NCBI RefSeq assembly: GCF_964019385.1
Contig: NC_088644.1
Location: 39,684,493-39,748,492 of the forward strand
DNA length: 64,000 bases
Direction of reading: 5' to 3'
DNA from: Sycon ciliatum
Lineage: Eukaryota > Porifera > Calcarea > Leucosolenida > Sycettidae
The position numbers and the translations under genes were made by a program. Below the pieces are notes generated by a model. The model worked only from the letters and a program-made list of their open reading frames with translations, ran no database searches and was not told where the DNA came from. Below, piece by piece: positions 17,455 to 29,161 of the stretch; positions within the stretch are counted from its first letter, which is position 1, and each line of letters begins with the position of its first letter.

Positions 17455-20400
17455 GAGCACGAAGACAACTGCATTTCTATAGAATCTCCCAACCAGTGAC
17501 ACCCATGCACAGCAAAAACACACCAGACCAAAAAAATGAAGCTGAGCGACATTACATTGGGAAGTGTGTGATTGATCCTGAGGGGTTGGGTAGCTTAGCT
17601 TGGTATGCTATGAGCTCGCACATGTCCACACTACTGCACGTCGCATCTGGGTACGATGCATCAGGGAGTACAGGGTGATGAGTAGCAACTCTCTGCTCCC
17701 TACTGGATGTAACTGCAGGCAAGGTGTAGTGGATAAGGCATACAGTCTGAGAATGCACAACATGTCCCTGGCCCTCGAGATGCTGGGGGGGGGGGGGGGG
17801 GGGAGAAGCTATCTATTATCGGCACACATACGTTGGATGGCGGATCCGTTGGGACTTCCTTCGGCGGGAGGGTTTTAATAACTGGCGGTGCAGTGTGCGG
17901 TACAAATGGCCGTTGGGTGGTCGGCGGTTGGGGAGGCGGTGGTGCATCAGTGGGAAAGGTAGGTTGCTGAGTCACAACTGCAACCGGAGGTGCGGTGGTC
18001 TCGGGCAGCGAATGCGTAGTCTCTCCTGGGACGACAGGAGCGGTGGTCACAACTGGCGGGGGTTGCGCCGTGGACCTGGTAGGCTGCGTCGGTGGCTGCC
18101 CCTCAGTGGTGGGTGCGGGCTGCGTTGTCGGGGGAGCTGGCGGTGGCTCAATAACATGATGAAAACTAGCTGAGCATGTATTGCAGTCTACATTCATCTC
18201 CGAAGTGTTGTAACTAAGATCAATAAACTGCTGTAGGTTGCTGTCGGATGGGAAAAACTGCGGTGGCTTCTCTGCTGTTCTCAGACGCGTCACAAGACCG
18301 ACAGAGACGGCAAAGACAATAACGAACAGGATAACAACGACACCACGGAATCGAATGACGGGCTTGGCAATGAAGCGCTTGATGCCAGCTGACATTTTAG
18401 TGGTCAGCCATCCGCTAGCGGTGTCCTCTGGAGCCACACCCTCCGAAGATATGGACTGCTGGGAGGTTGCCTGTGACACGGTCAGTAGAGACGAATCAGT
18501 AGATGAATGCCCACTACCCATATGCACCGTACTATTACCGCTGCGTTCGTTGACAAACGCCACCGACATGAGTTGGACGTCATCGTTGCCTCGCGAGTTC
18601 CCGATACGTCTCGTCTGCTTGCCCATGCACTTGCCACAGTCGGGAACGCAGGATTTGCGACACGCCGAGTATTTTTGCCACAGGAAGAGAGCAATGGGCA
18701 TCTGAACTAGAACGGTGAGGTAACACATCACCACCACTAGACCCATGAACAGGCCAAAGTTGTGCACGGCTGGTATCTGCAACACAACGACGACAACGAC
18801 AACAACGAAAACAGCGTGAGAATAAAGCAAGCCTATGGAAAAGTCAAAAGGTGATCAGGCCAAAGCTCAGGCAGCTGAATCATCAGGTATAGCCATACAT
18901 CAGCATTTTACTTGCTAGCTACATCTATACTCTCAAACAATGCCGGCACTCAGAACAAATACTACAGTACTCTCGGTCGCCGAAGAACTGGGGGGTCAGC
19001 CTCCTAGCCTAGTCCGTTCCTATTTTCATGTATTACAGTCTATGCACGGTTGAGTCACCCCGTATACATTGGGATGCTGTGCTTGGTAAAATTCTAGCCT
19101 GATCGTTCTTTGGCGCTCCGTTTTTTGGCGCCCGATAGTGCTGTACATCAATTGCAGAGAGGAATACCGGTAAGCGTTGCAAACTACCAGACAAGAAGTA
19201 TGCATCAAGTCATCAACTGAAGACTCACCCCTGACGCCATGTTGCCAAAGAATGCAGCAGCGGTGGTGGCTGACGTGAAGAGAGTCGCCTTTCCGGCGGT
19301 GTGCAGCGTGTAGTGAACTCGCACGGAGAGATCGCCATGAGTCCGGTGCGGTGCCTGCCGGAAAGTGTTGATGAACATGAAGCCGTCGTCGACGCCAATG
19401 CCTGCACATGCGCATAAGTGGCAGCAAAAGAAAACATGCGTACGCACATGCACGTGCATGTGCACACACACACACACATTGCAGCAACAATAACACAAAC
19501 ACACATATGCACACCAACAACAAACATTAGCTTCAAGACCTCCACTAACAGTATTTCTACTCGGAAGTACAACGTAACATGTCGGATCGCAACTAAAAAG
19601 CAGATCATGGCCCCCATGCCCTCGTGCCAGTCTCGATGCAGTACCCAGGCACAACGATTCAGACTATTCAAGGCAAAAACAAAGACGAGAGAGCATGCGC
19701 TTGCAGGCCCTCGCATTACTGCCTGGCCTTGTTAGCGTACATGAAACTTTCTAAGGATGTGTATGGCTATACAGTACATATACGGAACCCAGGCTGGAAA
19801 TCGAGTCCCCAGGTATGGGGTCGACATAATAAATTGTAAAAAAACACAAACGGTAGCAATTCAGAGATGGAGTAAAGCTATCAGGTATAAAGTAAAACTA
19901 TAAACCCAAGCAAGACAAGGACTTGCTGCAAGAGCGCTGGACGTACCGGTAATGACAAACAACGACAGGATGTTGAGCAGGCCAAATGAGCTGACACCGG
20001 CCAACACTCTGTATACGAAATACGCCAGCGGCAGGCTCATGGCCACGGCCTCGATACAGATGAACGTCAGGAACGGCGAGAAGGACGTCAGAATGAAGAC
20101 AAACAGTGTGATGAGAACGATGGAGATGATGGACAGGCGGATGTCGTGGTACACCGCGGTGATGACTTGATAGTCGTAGATATCCGGTGATCCGTACAGC
20201 ACTTGGATTTTACTAAAGAATACCAAACGCGCGCACGCACACACATACACGCACGCACACACACACACATGCACACACACACATGCACACACACACACAC
20301 ACACACACATACACAGGGACACACAGAACAGTCACACACAGGCATACGACAGCTGCTCACAAAACACACAAGAAAACTACGGATCCATATGTTTGATAGA

Positions 20401-23400
20401 GGTGAAATATTACGGATCCAGAGTTTTACAAGCATCGTGAGGAGTTACAAGAAAATGTATGGGATTCATTTCCGGGGTGCTACGATTTGTTCACTCATAC
20501 GATTGACATGAAAACAGGCAGACTATTCCTATCTGTTTCACTTCGTACACATGTTGCACACACTTCACCATTGTGCACCCAACCTGAATGGGGCAAATAT
20601 GAAGAGGCAACCAGCACACTGGCCTCCGCCAGTAAATCATGCCAACTAAGCATGACGCGGCGCGGGGTATCTGGTAAAGTAGACACTGAAGCATTCAAGG
20701 TCCACATTGACAGTGACACACTGAAAATGTCTCAAATCACCACCTGAACTAACCACATGACAGCCAATGAAGACAACACCCATACACCAAGCCCCCCCCC
20801 CCCCCCCCACACACACTACTGAAGTATAAGTGCCCGAAAACAAGACACCACAAGAGTGCAGATCCCCGGAGCAGTGGTGGTGAAGTATGGGCTTCTTGAG
20901 CCTGTCTCTCTGAGCTGCTAATTGGCATTTGCATCAGAAAGAGGAGTATGGACAGCCTGGGCTCTCTGCACAGGTGATGTTTGCAGACAAGCACTACACA
21001 CTGTAGTAAACACAATCACCAGACATCACCAGACATCACCAGACATCACTGGACATCACTGGACATCGCTGGACATCACAGGTACCTTTAGTACTTCAGT
21101 AAGCACAATCACCAGACATCACAGGTAACTTACTGACTGGAATTAGATAGACACCCAGCAATCCAGTACCCATAGCACATATCCACCCCCCCCCCCCCCC
21201 CCCCCATGTCAACTTGAAATTTTGTCGGGCTAGCACCCATACTAGTGGAGTTGCACACTCTTTGTGGGTTATGCACAGTTGACAGTACCCATATATGGGC
21301 CATAGCACACCAGTTGTAAACTATATAGTACTAGCAGCAGAGCACTGAGCCAGTACACATGCAAGTTACTCCACAAACTACACTGTACACATAGTCTGAT
21401 GAAAACACCCACTGTGGAGCATTAGCATGACCCGAAAGCCAACCAGGAATCAAACAGCCCATTACGAACTGCACCCCCTCCCCCCACACACACCATGTAC
21501 CACACACACACACACACACACATGTACACACACACAGGCGTTCTTTTGCCTCAGTCACATCCATGCTGGACATCACAGCTTGGAAGCACATCTACCCCCA
21601 GTAATAGTATCAGTTCATGATAATATTCTTCAAGGTAGAGACCAAGGGGACAAGGACTCTAAACCTCTCCTGCCTGTACCGGTCTACAGATGCTGCACTG
21701 GCACTGGTGAGCAGAACTTGATTGACCTAATCCCTTGCAGGTAATTTAGAGAGTGGCATGTAGATTCCCCAGCTAGTGGCTGTCTGCAAACACAATCATG
21801 TGCAGCATCATGCGTATGCGTCCCCATTCAGATTGGCAAGTGGCAAGCTGAGCCCTGCACAGCTACAGCGCAAACACTGCGAAATGCCCAGGCCTGGGGT
21901 GAAGCATGATATGCTTGGGGTCCTGTGACCTGCACGTCATGTGACCCAAGGCATGTGCAAGACTACAAAACCCAGCAGTGTCAAGTACACTGTAACATGC
22001 TGGCACATGAAGAGCACACAACATAGCCAGGACTGGAGTGCACGGCACTGTGCCACAAGAATGCTACTGCTTCCCTAAAGTATAAAAAAAAAGATCTGTT
22101 TATGGCCCCAGCTTATAGGACAAGGGGGGCTAGTGCTATAGTGCAAACCATGTACCCCCCCCCCCCCCCCTTAACCATACTGACAATTTCACGATGATTC
22201 GGTTGTGAATGCGCGAACTGTTCTGTACATCGATTGTACACAGTACAAGATCCAACTGAATAGATGAAATCGCGAATGTTTCTCACCGTGAACCAGCGCA
22301 ATTCTTGAAAACGCAAAATTTGTGCACCGCAAAACTGTCTTGCTTTACAGTAGATGAGAATGATTCTAACATGGGCGTTTGATTCCTTGCACACCACTAG
22401 CCGCAATAGCATTTCAAAAACAAACATAAAGGGGATTCTGATCAGACGTACCCCGTTGGGGAGTGAAAGAAAGCACTTTCTAGCCGAGGTACTTTTGATT
22501 CAAAGTTGAGTCCCCGGCACGACCAACACGCAAAACATGTGTAGTATGTCAAAATGCTCTAAATTATTTATCGCACTAAGAAACACACATGGCTAGTGGC
22601 ACAAATCATTTTATTGCTACGAGGTCATGCTCTAAAGCCAGCTTGCCTGCGTTGTAAACAGCCCCCTCTGTACTGTCAGCATACTAAAGCACATACCTGC
22701 CACAGTGTACCTGCCATGTACTAGTAGCACACAGGTGTACAAAACAAAAAAATAGTACGTAGTTTGCGCGGCCGGCCAGATCTAACGGGACACGCTCAAA
22801 AGTCCGTCATACGGAAGTTGTACGTCGTATCAGAGTACTACAGTTGCGCTCGATGAAATCCGACCTAGAGTGCATATGTGGCGCCCTCAACTTGCACGGC
22901 CCTTGACGCCCTGGAAGTGGCACGAATGCGGCTGGACGTACACATGTACAAATACAATGATGTAATCGGAACTGGTCCAGGGCGCCAGCATTGCACTTTG
23001 GGTCGGATTTCAGTGAGCGCAACTGTAGTAAGTGTGTCGTACCCGTACAATGCACATTTGTATACAGTAAAACCTGTGTTTGCGGGACCCTGCACCTAGC
23101 GGAATCCTGTGTTGACCCAACAAATTTTCACGCACCAAAAGTGCTGTGGATCGAACGAGCATCCCCGGATCAAGCGGAATCCTGCCATATAAGGACAGTT
23201 TCCGCCGCACCAAGGGCGTCCGGTTAGGGGCAGGTTCTACGGTATGTGCTTAGAGTAGGAAATCTGGGCGGTGAAAAAGCATCGTACTATTAAACCGGGT
23301 GTACCGTACTTTCCAGAGGTTATGCGATACACGTCATTGCCACCCCAAATTCTTCTATATAAGGGGTTTCTGTGCCCGCTTTGGGCATTTTGCCACCCCA

Positions 23401-25220
23401 ACTGGCTCCTATATATGGCGGATTTGACGTTATCGCATAGCCGCACACAGATGTTTAGTCACGAAATACAGACAGGAACTTAACAAATTCATTCATTCAT
23501 CTTGGGCACCCTGTAAGAAGACCTTAAGTTAGGGTCTGTTGGGAATGCCCAAGTAAAATAATAAAATACTATACAGTGGTCCCTCTATAATCCGGCACCA
23601 TTGGTGCCACGGAAATCTGCTGGATTAGGGAGGGTGCTGGATTAACAAATCTGATCTACTGCTGCAATGTGCATGAAGAGGACATTTGGCTACTGAAAAT
23701 TGTGCTGGTTTATCGAGGGTGCTGGATTATAAAGTGCCGGATTAGAGAGGGACGACTGTACAATACATCTACCCTGTATAATTATCGCCATTCATTTGTA
23801 TACTCGGGAAAATACGGCATGTCTTACCCGGGTACATGTAAGTACTACGTGAGTTCCACTGTACACGTCCATGTAAGTACTACGTGAGTTCTACTGTACA
23901 CGTACATGTAAGTACTACGTGTGTTCCACTGTACACGTCCATGTAAGTACTACGTGAGTTCCACTGTACACGTCCATGTAAGTACTACGTGAGTTCCACT
24001 GTACACGTACATGTAAGTACTACGTGTGTTCCACTGTACACGTCCATGTAAGTACTACGTGAGTTCCACTGTACACGTACATGTAAGTACTACGTGAGTT
24101 CCACTGTACACAGTTTGAGAACAGAAGTTAGCAGCAGATTTAAGGAGGACAGCTGTTTGTCTTACCTGTCAGAGAGACTAGCCAGGAAAGGAATCAAGCT
24201 GACGATGTACGCCTTAGCGCGCTGGTGATCGTCCTCGTTGCTCTGGTGCTGGTGAAGCGGCGAGCCGATGATGATCTGAGAACGCATCAGCTTGCTCTCC
24301 AGGTTCTGGGCCGAGAAAGTCGTATCCAGATACCAGAAGAAGCCCGAGTACGAGTACGAACGGCGGATGATAGACTCCACTGAACCGTTGTAACGCAGCA
24401 CATCCGTGCGGCCGTCCGGCCAGTAAAAGTACGTCAGGAGAGAATTGAGCGGGTAGCAGTAGCTCTTGTCGGGCGGATACTGCGACAAGTACAACTGATT
24501 GCCGCTGTTTTCCCAATCCAGCCAGCAGAACTCGGTGTAGCGTGGGTGTGCCTCAATTTGCTTCTCGATGTTGTGAATACGCTCAATGTGATCACGCTGC
24601 AGGATGTTGCTGCCATCGCGAGTCCGGTACACCAGGTTGATCTTCCAACGATTATGCACCCGCTCGTGGAAATCTACCGCATTCGGCAGGCTGTTGTATC
24701 CATTGTAGATGTACGAGGAGGGTGCACTGCGGCGTCGCCGAGAGTTACTGCCAAAGTTGGTGTTCTGTGTGGACGGCGTCGAGCCAAGAGCTGTCTCGAA
24801 CGCATCCTCTCTCGTGTACACCTCGTGATCCGGTATCTGAAATGACGACAACGACATCTCCAGCTTTATCGGGTACGCCAACAGAGCGGCGAGAAATAAT
24901 GACAATCCCAGCACGCAGAACAGAATCAGCACGGCGAGAGCACCGAGGCCAGAGCCGGAGCACAACCTGCGCACACACAGCGCCATCAGCCAGGAGAGGC
25001 CCTTCTGCTCCGACCAGTACTGGTCTACCGTGTCTCCACAGCTCGTGTCCACGCTGCTTGAATCTTCCTGCTCCATAACGAGCCCTGTCACAGCAGTAAC
25101 ACTACTGTTTTCCTGGTTATCAGGTCGTAAAATAGGACTGGGAAGACTGTCCACAGACACAACCTCCATATCATCGTCATCTTCGTTTGACACCCTGTTA
25201 TATTCATTCTGTCGCCCCAT
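12758..25220 (-). CDS. DISP: Dispatched homologue (RND-type, sterol-sensing Hedgehog-release transporter), ten exons
   Basis: Dispatched is a plasma-membrane RND-family protein that exports cholesterol-modified Hedgehog ligands. Exons: 24166-25220, 19947-20212, 19229-19401, 17832-18776, 17193-17351, 16578-16886, 15183-15320, 14583-14897, 14140-14274 and 12758-13009, all with GT/AG borders and phases summing to 1,248 residues plus TGA. The cytoplasmic N terminus is acidic, TM1 is about residues 91-116, and a loop holds RRRR at 161-164. The sterol-sensing block starts in exon 2; GIGVDD (Asp445, Asp446) is in exon 3. Exon 4 has a Ser-rich cytosolic segment, TM7 near 639-660 and a Pro/Thr-rich mucin-like stretch (about 708-813) that is unusual. 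The second RND half has ILIGTAVDYCVHLVEGYL with Asp1093. Length and motif order fit Dispatched better than Patched. The first ATG at 25220 is followed by an open frame. Introns carry CT/GT microsatellites, a 35-bp minisatellite and several MITEs. Confidence 0.93.
13465..13823. mobile_element. MITE-like inverted-repeat element, family A, copy 2 (in a Dispatched intron)
   Basis: Ends TACTCTCTCGATTAGAAGCC and AGGGGCTTCTAATCGAGTGA. The interior matches the reverse of the 200-602 copy, including the AATACCAATTTTGAAGAGG segment. Confidence 0.75.
14902..14964. repeat. (AG)n tract next to a Dispatched acceptor
   Basis: On the sense strand it is (CT)n ending about 4 nt before the acceptor of the exon that ends at 14897. 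Confidence 0.97.
15872..16081. mobile_element. Inverted-repeat element in a Dispatched intron
   Basis: Left end TACTGTAATTTCACAAATTT; right end the near inverse, CTAAAATTTCTGAAATTAGA. The interior repeats ACCTAAAATTTC. Confidence 0.65.
16926..17171. repeat. Two (AC)n blocks in a Dispatched intron
   Basis: AC blocks at about 16926-17002 and 17105-17171; (GT)n on the sense strand. Confidence 0.95.
17366..17453. repeat. (AG)n tract next to a Dispatched acceptor
   Basis: On the sense strand it is (CT)n ending about 14 nt before the acceptor of the exon that ends at 17351. Confidence 0.97.
20223..20312. repeat. (AC)n tract before a Dispatched acceptor
   Basis: On the sense strand it is (GT)n, just upstream of the acceptor of the exon that ends at 20212. 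Confidence 0.95.
21016..21125. repeat. 10-bp tandem repeat, imperfect
   Basis: Units ATCACCAGAC and ATCACTGGAC repeat, then break and resume near 21110; in Dispatched intron 1. Confidence 0.8.
22836..23029. mobile_element. Inverted-repeat element in the first Dispatched intron
   Basis: Left arm TACTACAGTTGCGCTCGATG continues to AAATCCGACC; right arm is the inverse ending 23029. The inner GGCGCC borders are also inverted. Confidence 0.7.
23480..23571 (+). mobile_element. LINE 3' UTR and tail fragment
   Basis: This holds only the end of a LINE 3' UTR: CCTTAAGTTAGGGTCTGTTG, then GGGAATGCCCAAGTAAAATA and a short TA-rich tail. A pogo-like MITE starts at 23572, inside or right after the tail. Confidence 0.6.
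23572..23760. mobile_element. pogo/Tigger-like MITE, family B, copy 3
   Basis: Nearly the same as the 1323 copy over its whole length, inserted at the end of a LINE tail in the first Dispatched intron. Confidence 0.8.
23836..24112. repeat. 35-bp minisatellite, about 8 copies
   Basis: Unit begins ATGTAAGTACTACGTGAGTT and continues CCACTGTACACGTCC. Copies differ mainly at GAGTT/GTGTT and GTCC/GTAC. It lies in Dispatched intron 1, 54 nt past the exon 1 donor. Confidence 0.95.
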
Positions 25221-26921
25221 CGGATCGGATTCCCACCAGGATGCTGCCCAGATTGAGGATTATAGCTACGAATTCCTTGATGACTGACCAGACAATGTGA
25301 CTGGCCCTAAGGGGTCTCGAGTTGAAGGAGGTCCTGCATCGACCACAGCACAAGACGGAGAGGATCTCTATTCCTGGCAACCAGAATAGCAGCTCCACGT
25401 GGATCCAGTTTGGCCGGGGATATAATCGTACTCGACCTCCAGCTCTGCACAGAATACACTTTGCAGCCTTGCCAGTTATTCCACTTGAAATCCACACAAA
25501 TGCCTGATATGGACACAGGAAGACGCGCAAAGTCGTACGGGATGCACCGACGCAAACGATGGATGATATCCAAACTTGGCAGTCGCAATCCTGGCTCAGG
25601 TCGAGGTGGCACAGCTACAGAATCCTTCAAAAGTGAGGTCGTTGGTCGCTGTCAGTTTGTTCACAATGAATAATGTTTCACAATGGTCTCAGTATAAGTA
25701 TGAGTCGGACTGTTATCAAGGCAAGAGTCAAGGGTGCATAGCCCAATGGACTTAGACTTAGTCACTACTTGCACTGAATCTGTTCTCAGTGCTGAAGCAA
25801 CTTTGAAAAAGTAAGCAGAGACTCAATGCACATGTCATGAAGAAAGCCACCGAAATTATTACGATACCGTCCGTTCCTTTCACTGTTTCAGCAAACAAAA
25901 GAAAGTGGCCTCTGGCCCATCATGTCAATGAGTCGAAATCCCCTTGCACGCTCTACTAGTACTATGTCTATCTATCGTCTACCTGCACTGGACTGGGGGC
26001 CGGAAACAACGACGTTACGAGGAGATGTCTACGCTACACTATTTGTAGCAGAAACTGCAGCAAGCTACGAATCGTACTCGTATACTATTTTTCACGACGA
26101 CTTGAGAAGACCGTCTTGGGGTTTGGTAACAGTACGTAGAGGTCTACAGTCATGTACACTGACACGAGACTGTCATTGTGCATGGCCATATGGAGTGGCC
26201 AGTGACAGGGTCACAGCATGTGTTTGGTGCTGAGTTTTCGATGCATACATCGCGCGCACAAGTGACATGTGGAGATCTCTCTCGAGATTGGCCTGGAAAA
26301 GTCACGACACGAGATGCTCGAGTACTAGTATTCCAGTTATTACGTGTTTCCGGCCGTAGTCACATACATGTAATTATACGATCGTGTGAAGCTCTATTTT
26401 TATTTTGTTTACTTTTTACTACAGCCAGGTAGATCGATCTACCTGATAACAACCCCTACTGGGCCCTACAGGCCCAACTCCTAGCGACTGCATGAACAGT
26501 GTTGCACACCCAGTGCAGTCTGTGTTGTGTCCGAGCCCGGAGAGTCAGATTTTGCCCAAGCCAGTCTCCTCGACGGTAGATCTACACGGTGCGACCACTG
26601 CCTGGCACTGAAGACTACACTGCCTGACACCAAGTGCTTGAAGTGGGGGAATGACTCAGGGCAGTCTGGCAAAGCACTACCGCGACTGACTTACTTCAAG
26701 CGAAAGTACTGTATTTTTTTGTTTTTGAATTTTTGATCCATTCATGCCAGTCACATGTGATGACATGACTGTGTCATTGAACACATAACACGTTAGTTTA
26801 GTTGTACAGCTGAGCTGACTGCCCGATTCCTCCTTTCCATTTTGAAAGCGTTGTTGTGTTTTCGTGCGGACAGAACTGTGTCGTCCTTTGTGGTTTGAAG
26901 TTATATTGTTGCTCTCGCATT

Positions 26922-26983
26922 TAGTTCAACCAGGCCAGGGAGTCGTATAGCATCCGGGTTTATACGACTCTCTGGTTGAACTA
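26922..26983. repeat. Hairpin, 62 bp
   Basis: TAGTTCAACCAG...GAGTCGTATA and its inverse TATACGACTC...CTGGTTGAACTA with an 11-nt loop. Confidence 0.7.
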
Positions 26984-27318
26984 CCGAGTCATTGTGTCCG
27001 GTAATGTCTAATGATGGTCATAGCCTAGGGCTCACGTACGTAGCGGTTGCAGTAACCATGGTAACACTACAATCGGTGCGATACCCATATGGTTCAAATG
27101 CCAAAATGGTCCGCAGGGACCGGGGCTCTGCCAACCGCGGAAGGTTGTAGTAAGGTCACTGTTTTCGAACACAGCCTGACGGTGTCCTCCACCTTGTTTC
27201 ATTCTAACAATTGCATGTACATGTATGTACATGTAGTTGCACCTCGGAGTGTCATGCTTTGAGCTGGTATGTTTGTAGCAATTACATACATTGTAATATC
27301 AGGCAATGTTCGTGTTTC

Positions 27319-27485
27319 ATGCTTTTCCTGGCGGCAGACAGATGGAATGCTCTTCCCACTGACTGCCGTCAGGCCCCGTCTCTTACTCTGTATGTAAACA
27401 TGGCAAAAGTTCACCTAGGGTTCCCAGTAAAAAGGCAACGCCTGTTGGGACTCCCCTAGTAAAATAATATTAATAAAATCTACTA
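27319..27485 (+). mobile_element. LINE 3' end fragment, same family as the 34.3-kb LINE
   Basis: It encodes AADRWNALPTDCRQAPSLT and ends VKRQRLLGLP, close to the C terminus of the 34.3-kb LINE, followed by AGTAAAATAATATTAATAAA and TACTAC repeats. Confidence 0.75.
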
Positions 27486-27655
27486 CATGTACTACTACTG
27501 TGCTTGTTATGTAGCAATCATCAAGCAACTCATCATGCGCATATGCATATGCAGCATAGCAGTTATCTGATGCTACATGTACGTAAGGTCACATGAACAA
27601 GCATGACAAATGAAGCCCTGAGACTGAGAGGCTGAGTTGCAACTACAATCGAAGT

Positions 27656-27893
27656 AAGGGGCCGTCCGTAAATATCGAACTTTTTTCACCAAATGAATTA
27701 TTTCAGTTTAGACCCAATCCCTCCCTCCCTCCCCCCTCAGAACGTAAAAAAATGTTGACATGCATGCATATACAACGGCCATGTACATGGATCAATGTTT
27801 CCTGAAACGAAATTGGTCAACCCCCTCCCACCCCATAACGAAATTTAATATTTCGTTTTGTGAAAAAAGTTCGATATTTATGGACGACCCCTA
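27656..27893. mobile_element. MITE with GGGGCCGTCC ends, family E, copy 1
   Basis: Left end AGGGGCCGTCCGTAAATATC; right end its near inverse, TCGATATTTATGGACGACCC. A close copy is at 51840-52099. Confidence 0.8.
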
Positions 27894-28334
27894 TTTTAGA
27901 ATCAGATAAGAGTGATCTGGATCTCTTGAGTCTTCCACGTCCGCGTGTGAAATGCTCTGCACTCAGCGTGTGAGGCACCTTTCAGCAGCTGTTACCACTT
28001 ATCCACCACTTCTCAAGTCGAGACACTCCTGCGCACAGTGCAGCACACGACTGCCGGGTAGGGTTGCCCCGTCTACCTTCGCTGTCAACTCACCGTGATC
28101 GTAGGTAGTACTAGTTTCCGAGCACGGTGGTCCGGGCCTCCACCTTACTCCTTGTTAGTGTTATCGGTTTTCATTTACTTTTCAACAGCATGTCCGTCTT
28201 GAGTAATCTGTCAAAGTAAGTACACCATGATCCGTTGATCCCCGAGCTGCAGAGAGTGCTCAATGTCAGAGACAGAGCAGTACATGTACATAGCAGACTC
28301 AGCGGAGGACGTTCAGGTTGGTTCACACTCACAG

Positions 28335-28378
28335 GTTGTAACTCTGAGTTTCATGCCGTTAGGCAATCATCAGACAAC
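28335..28378 (-). ncRNA. Hammerhead-ribozyme-like motif, left arm of a palindrome
   Basis: This is an inverted copy of the 28409-28452 motif, with the same core and stems, so both strands of this palindrome would carry one. Confidence 0.5.
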
Positions 28379-28408
28379 TCAGTTGTCTGGTGATTGCCTA
28401 ACTAATCA

Positions 28409-28452
28409 GTTGTCTGATGATTGCCTAACGGCATGAAACTCAGAGTTACAAC
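28409..28452 (+). ncRNA. Hammerhead-ribozyme-like motif, right arm of a palindrome
   Basis: Stem I GTTGT (28409-28413) pairs with ACAAC (28448-28452). Between them are CTGATGA, a hairpin TTGCCTAACGGCAT (four pairs, T.T mismatch at its base), GAAAC, and a short loop ending GTT, where cleavage would be expected. The same 44 nt occur on the minus strand at 28335-28378. Confidence 0.5.
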
Positions 28453-28604
28453 CAACCTGAACGTCCTCCGCTGAGTCTGCTATGTCAAAGTACAAGTCAT
28501 GTAAGTATATAATTTTGCTGCAAACTCTACAAGTACATGACTGTAAAATCATGTACATGTACACTGTACAGTATAGATAATCTACATAGCAACAACAAGA
28601 AGAG

Positions 28605-28651
28605 GTTGTAACTACTAGTTTTACTCAGTCATAAGGCGATCATCAGAGAAC
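28605..28651 (-). ncRNA. Degenerate hammerhead-like motif
   Basis: On the minus strand: GTTCT, CTGATGA, TCGCCTTATGACTGAG, TAAAAC (changed from GAAAC) and terminal ACAAC. Stem I has one mismatch. It is probably a decayed copy of the 28409 family. Confidence 0.35.
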
Positions 28652-29119
28652 ACTAATGTAGTAATGAGACACATATCTGGATGCTGGTTTTACCCACAAA
28701 GTAAACGTGTGAATCGCAGCAGCCGGTGCCTGCCGTAGCGATAAGCGTAGTGTGTGTAGATACAAGTCTTGAGCGTGTGATGTTCATTCAGCGTGTGAGG
28801 ACCGCTAATGCATGGTGTGTATTACTGGTAGTGGCGCTTTTTTTTCAGACTATTTCTCAGGAATCATAGCACTACAAGGTAGATCCGTCTACGTACCAGG
28901 AGTAGACGTTTCCGGTATAGCTAGACAAGTGTCTGGGATCGATCCGGGAGGACCGTGACTATTCGACTGGTCAGCTGAGCCCGTCACCCATGTACAGCTA
29001 GCAACAACAGCAGGACGAGATAGTATGCAGCTACCGCATTTTTCTAATCATCTTTCCGATTACGGAAATGGATTTTTCTGACTACCGTGTAGCGTGTAGT
29101 GATGCTGATACATTCATGT

Positions 29120-29161
29120 TACCAAGAGTCCATAACCCATTTATTTGGTTATGGACTCTTG
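29120..29161. repeat. Short hairpin, family D
   Basis: ACCAAGAGTCCATAACC, a 6-nt loop region, then GGTTATGGACTCTTG. Confidence 0.7.

Larger units (their letters stand above)
28289..28485. repeat. Long palindrome carrying two opposed hammerhead-like motifs
   Basis: Arms run from ACATAGCAGACTCAGCGG (28289) to its inverse ending 28485, with a small insertion in the left arm near 28322. The centre repeats TTGTCTGRTGATTGCCTAAC, so the right half begins with a partial second copy of the motif. Confidence 0.85.

Noticed and set aside
23836..24112. CRISPR-like array of regular repeats
   Set aside because: There are no spacers: units are contiguous 35-bp repeats in eukaryotic intron DNA. The same holds for 40691-41330.
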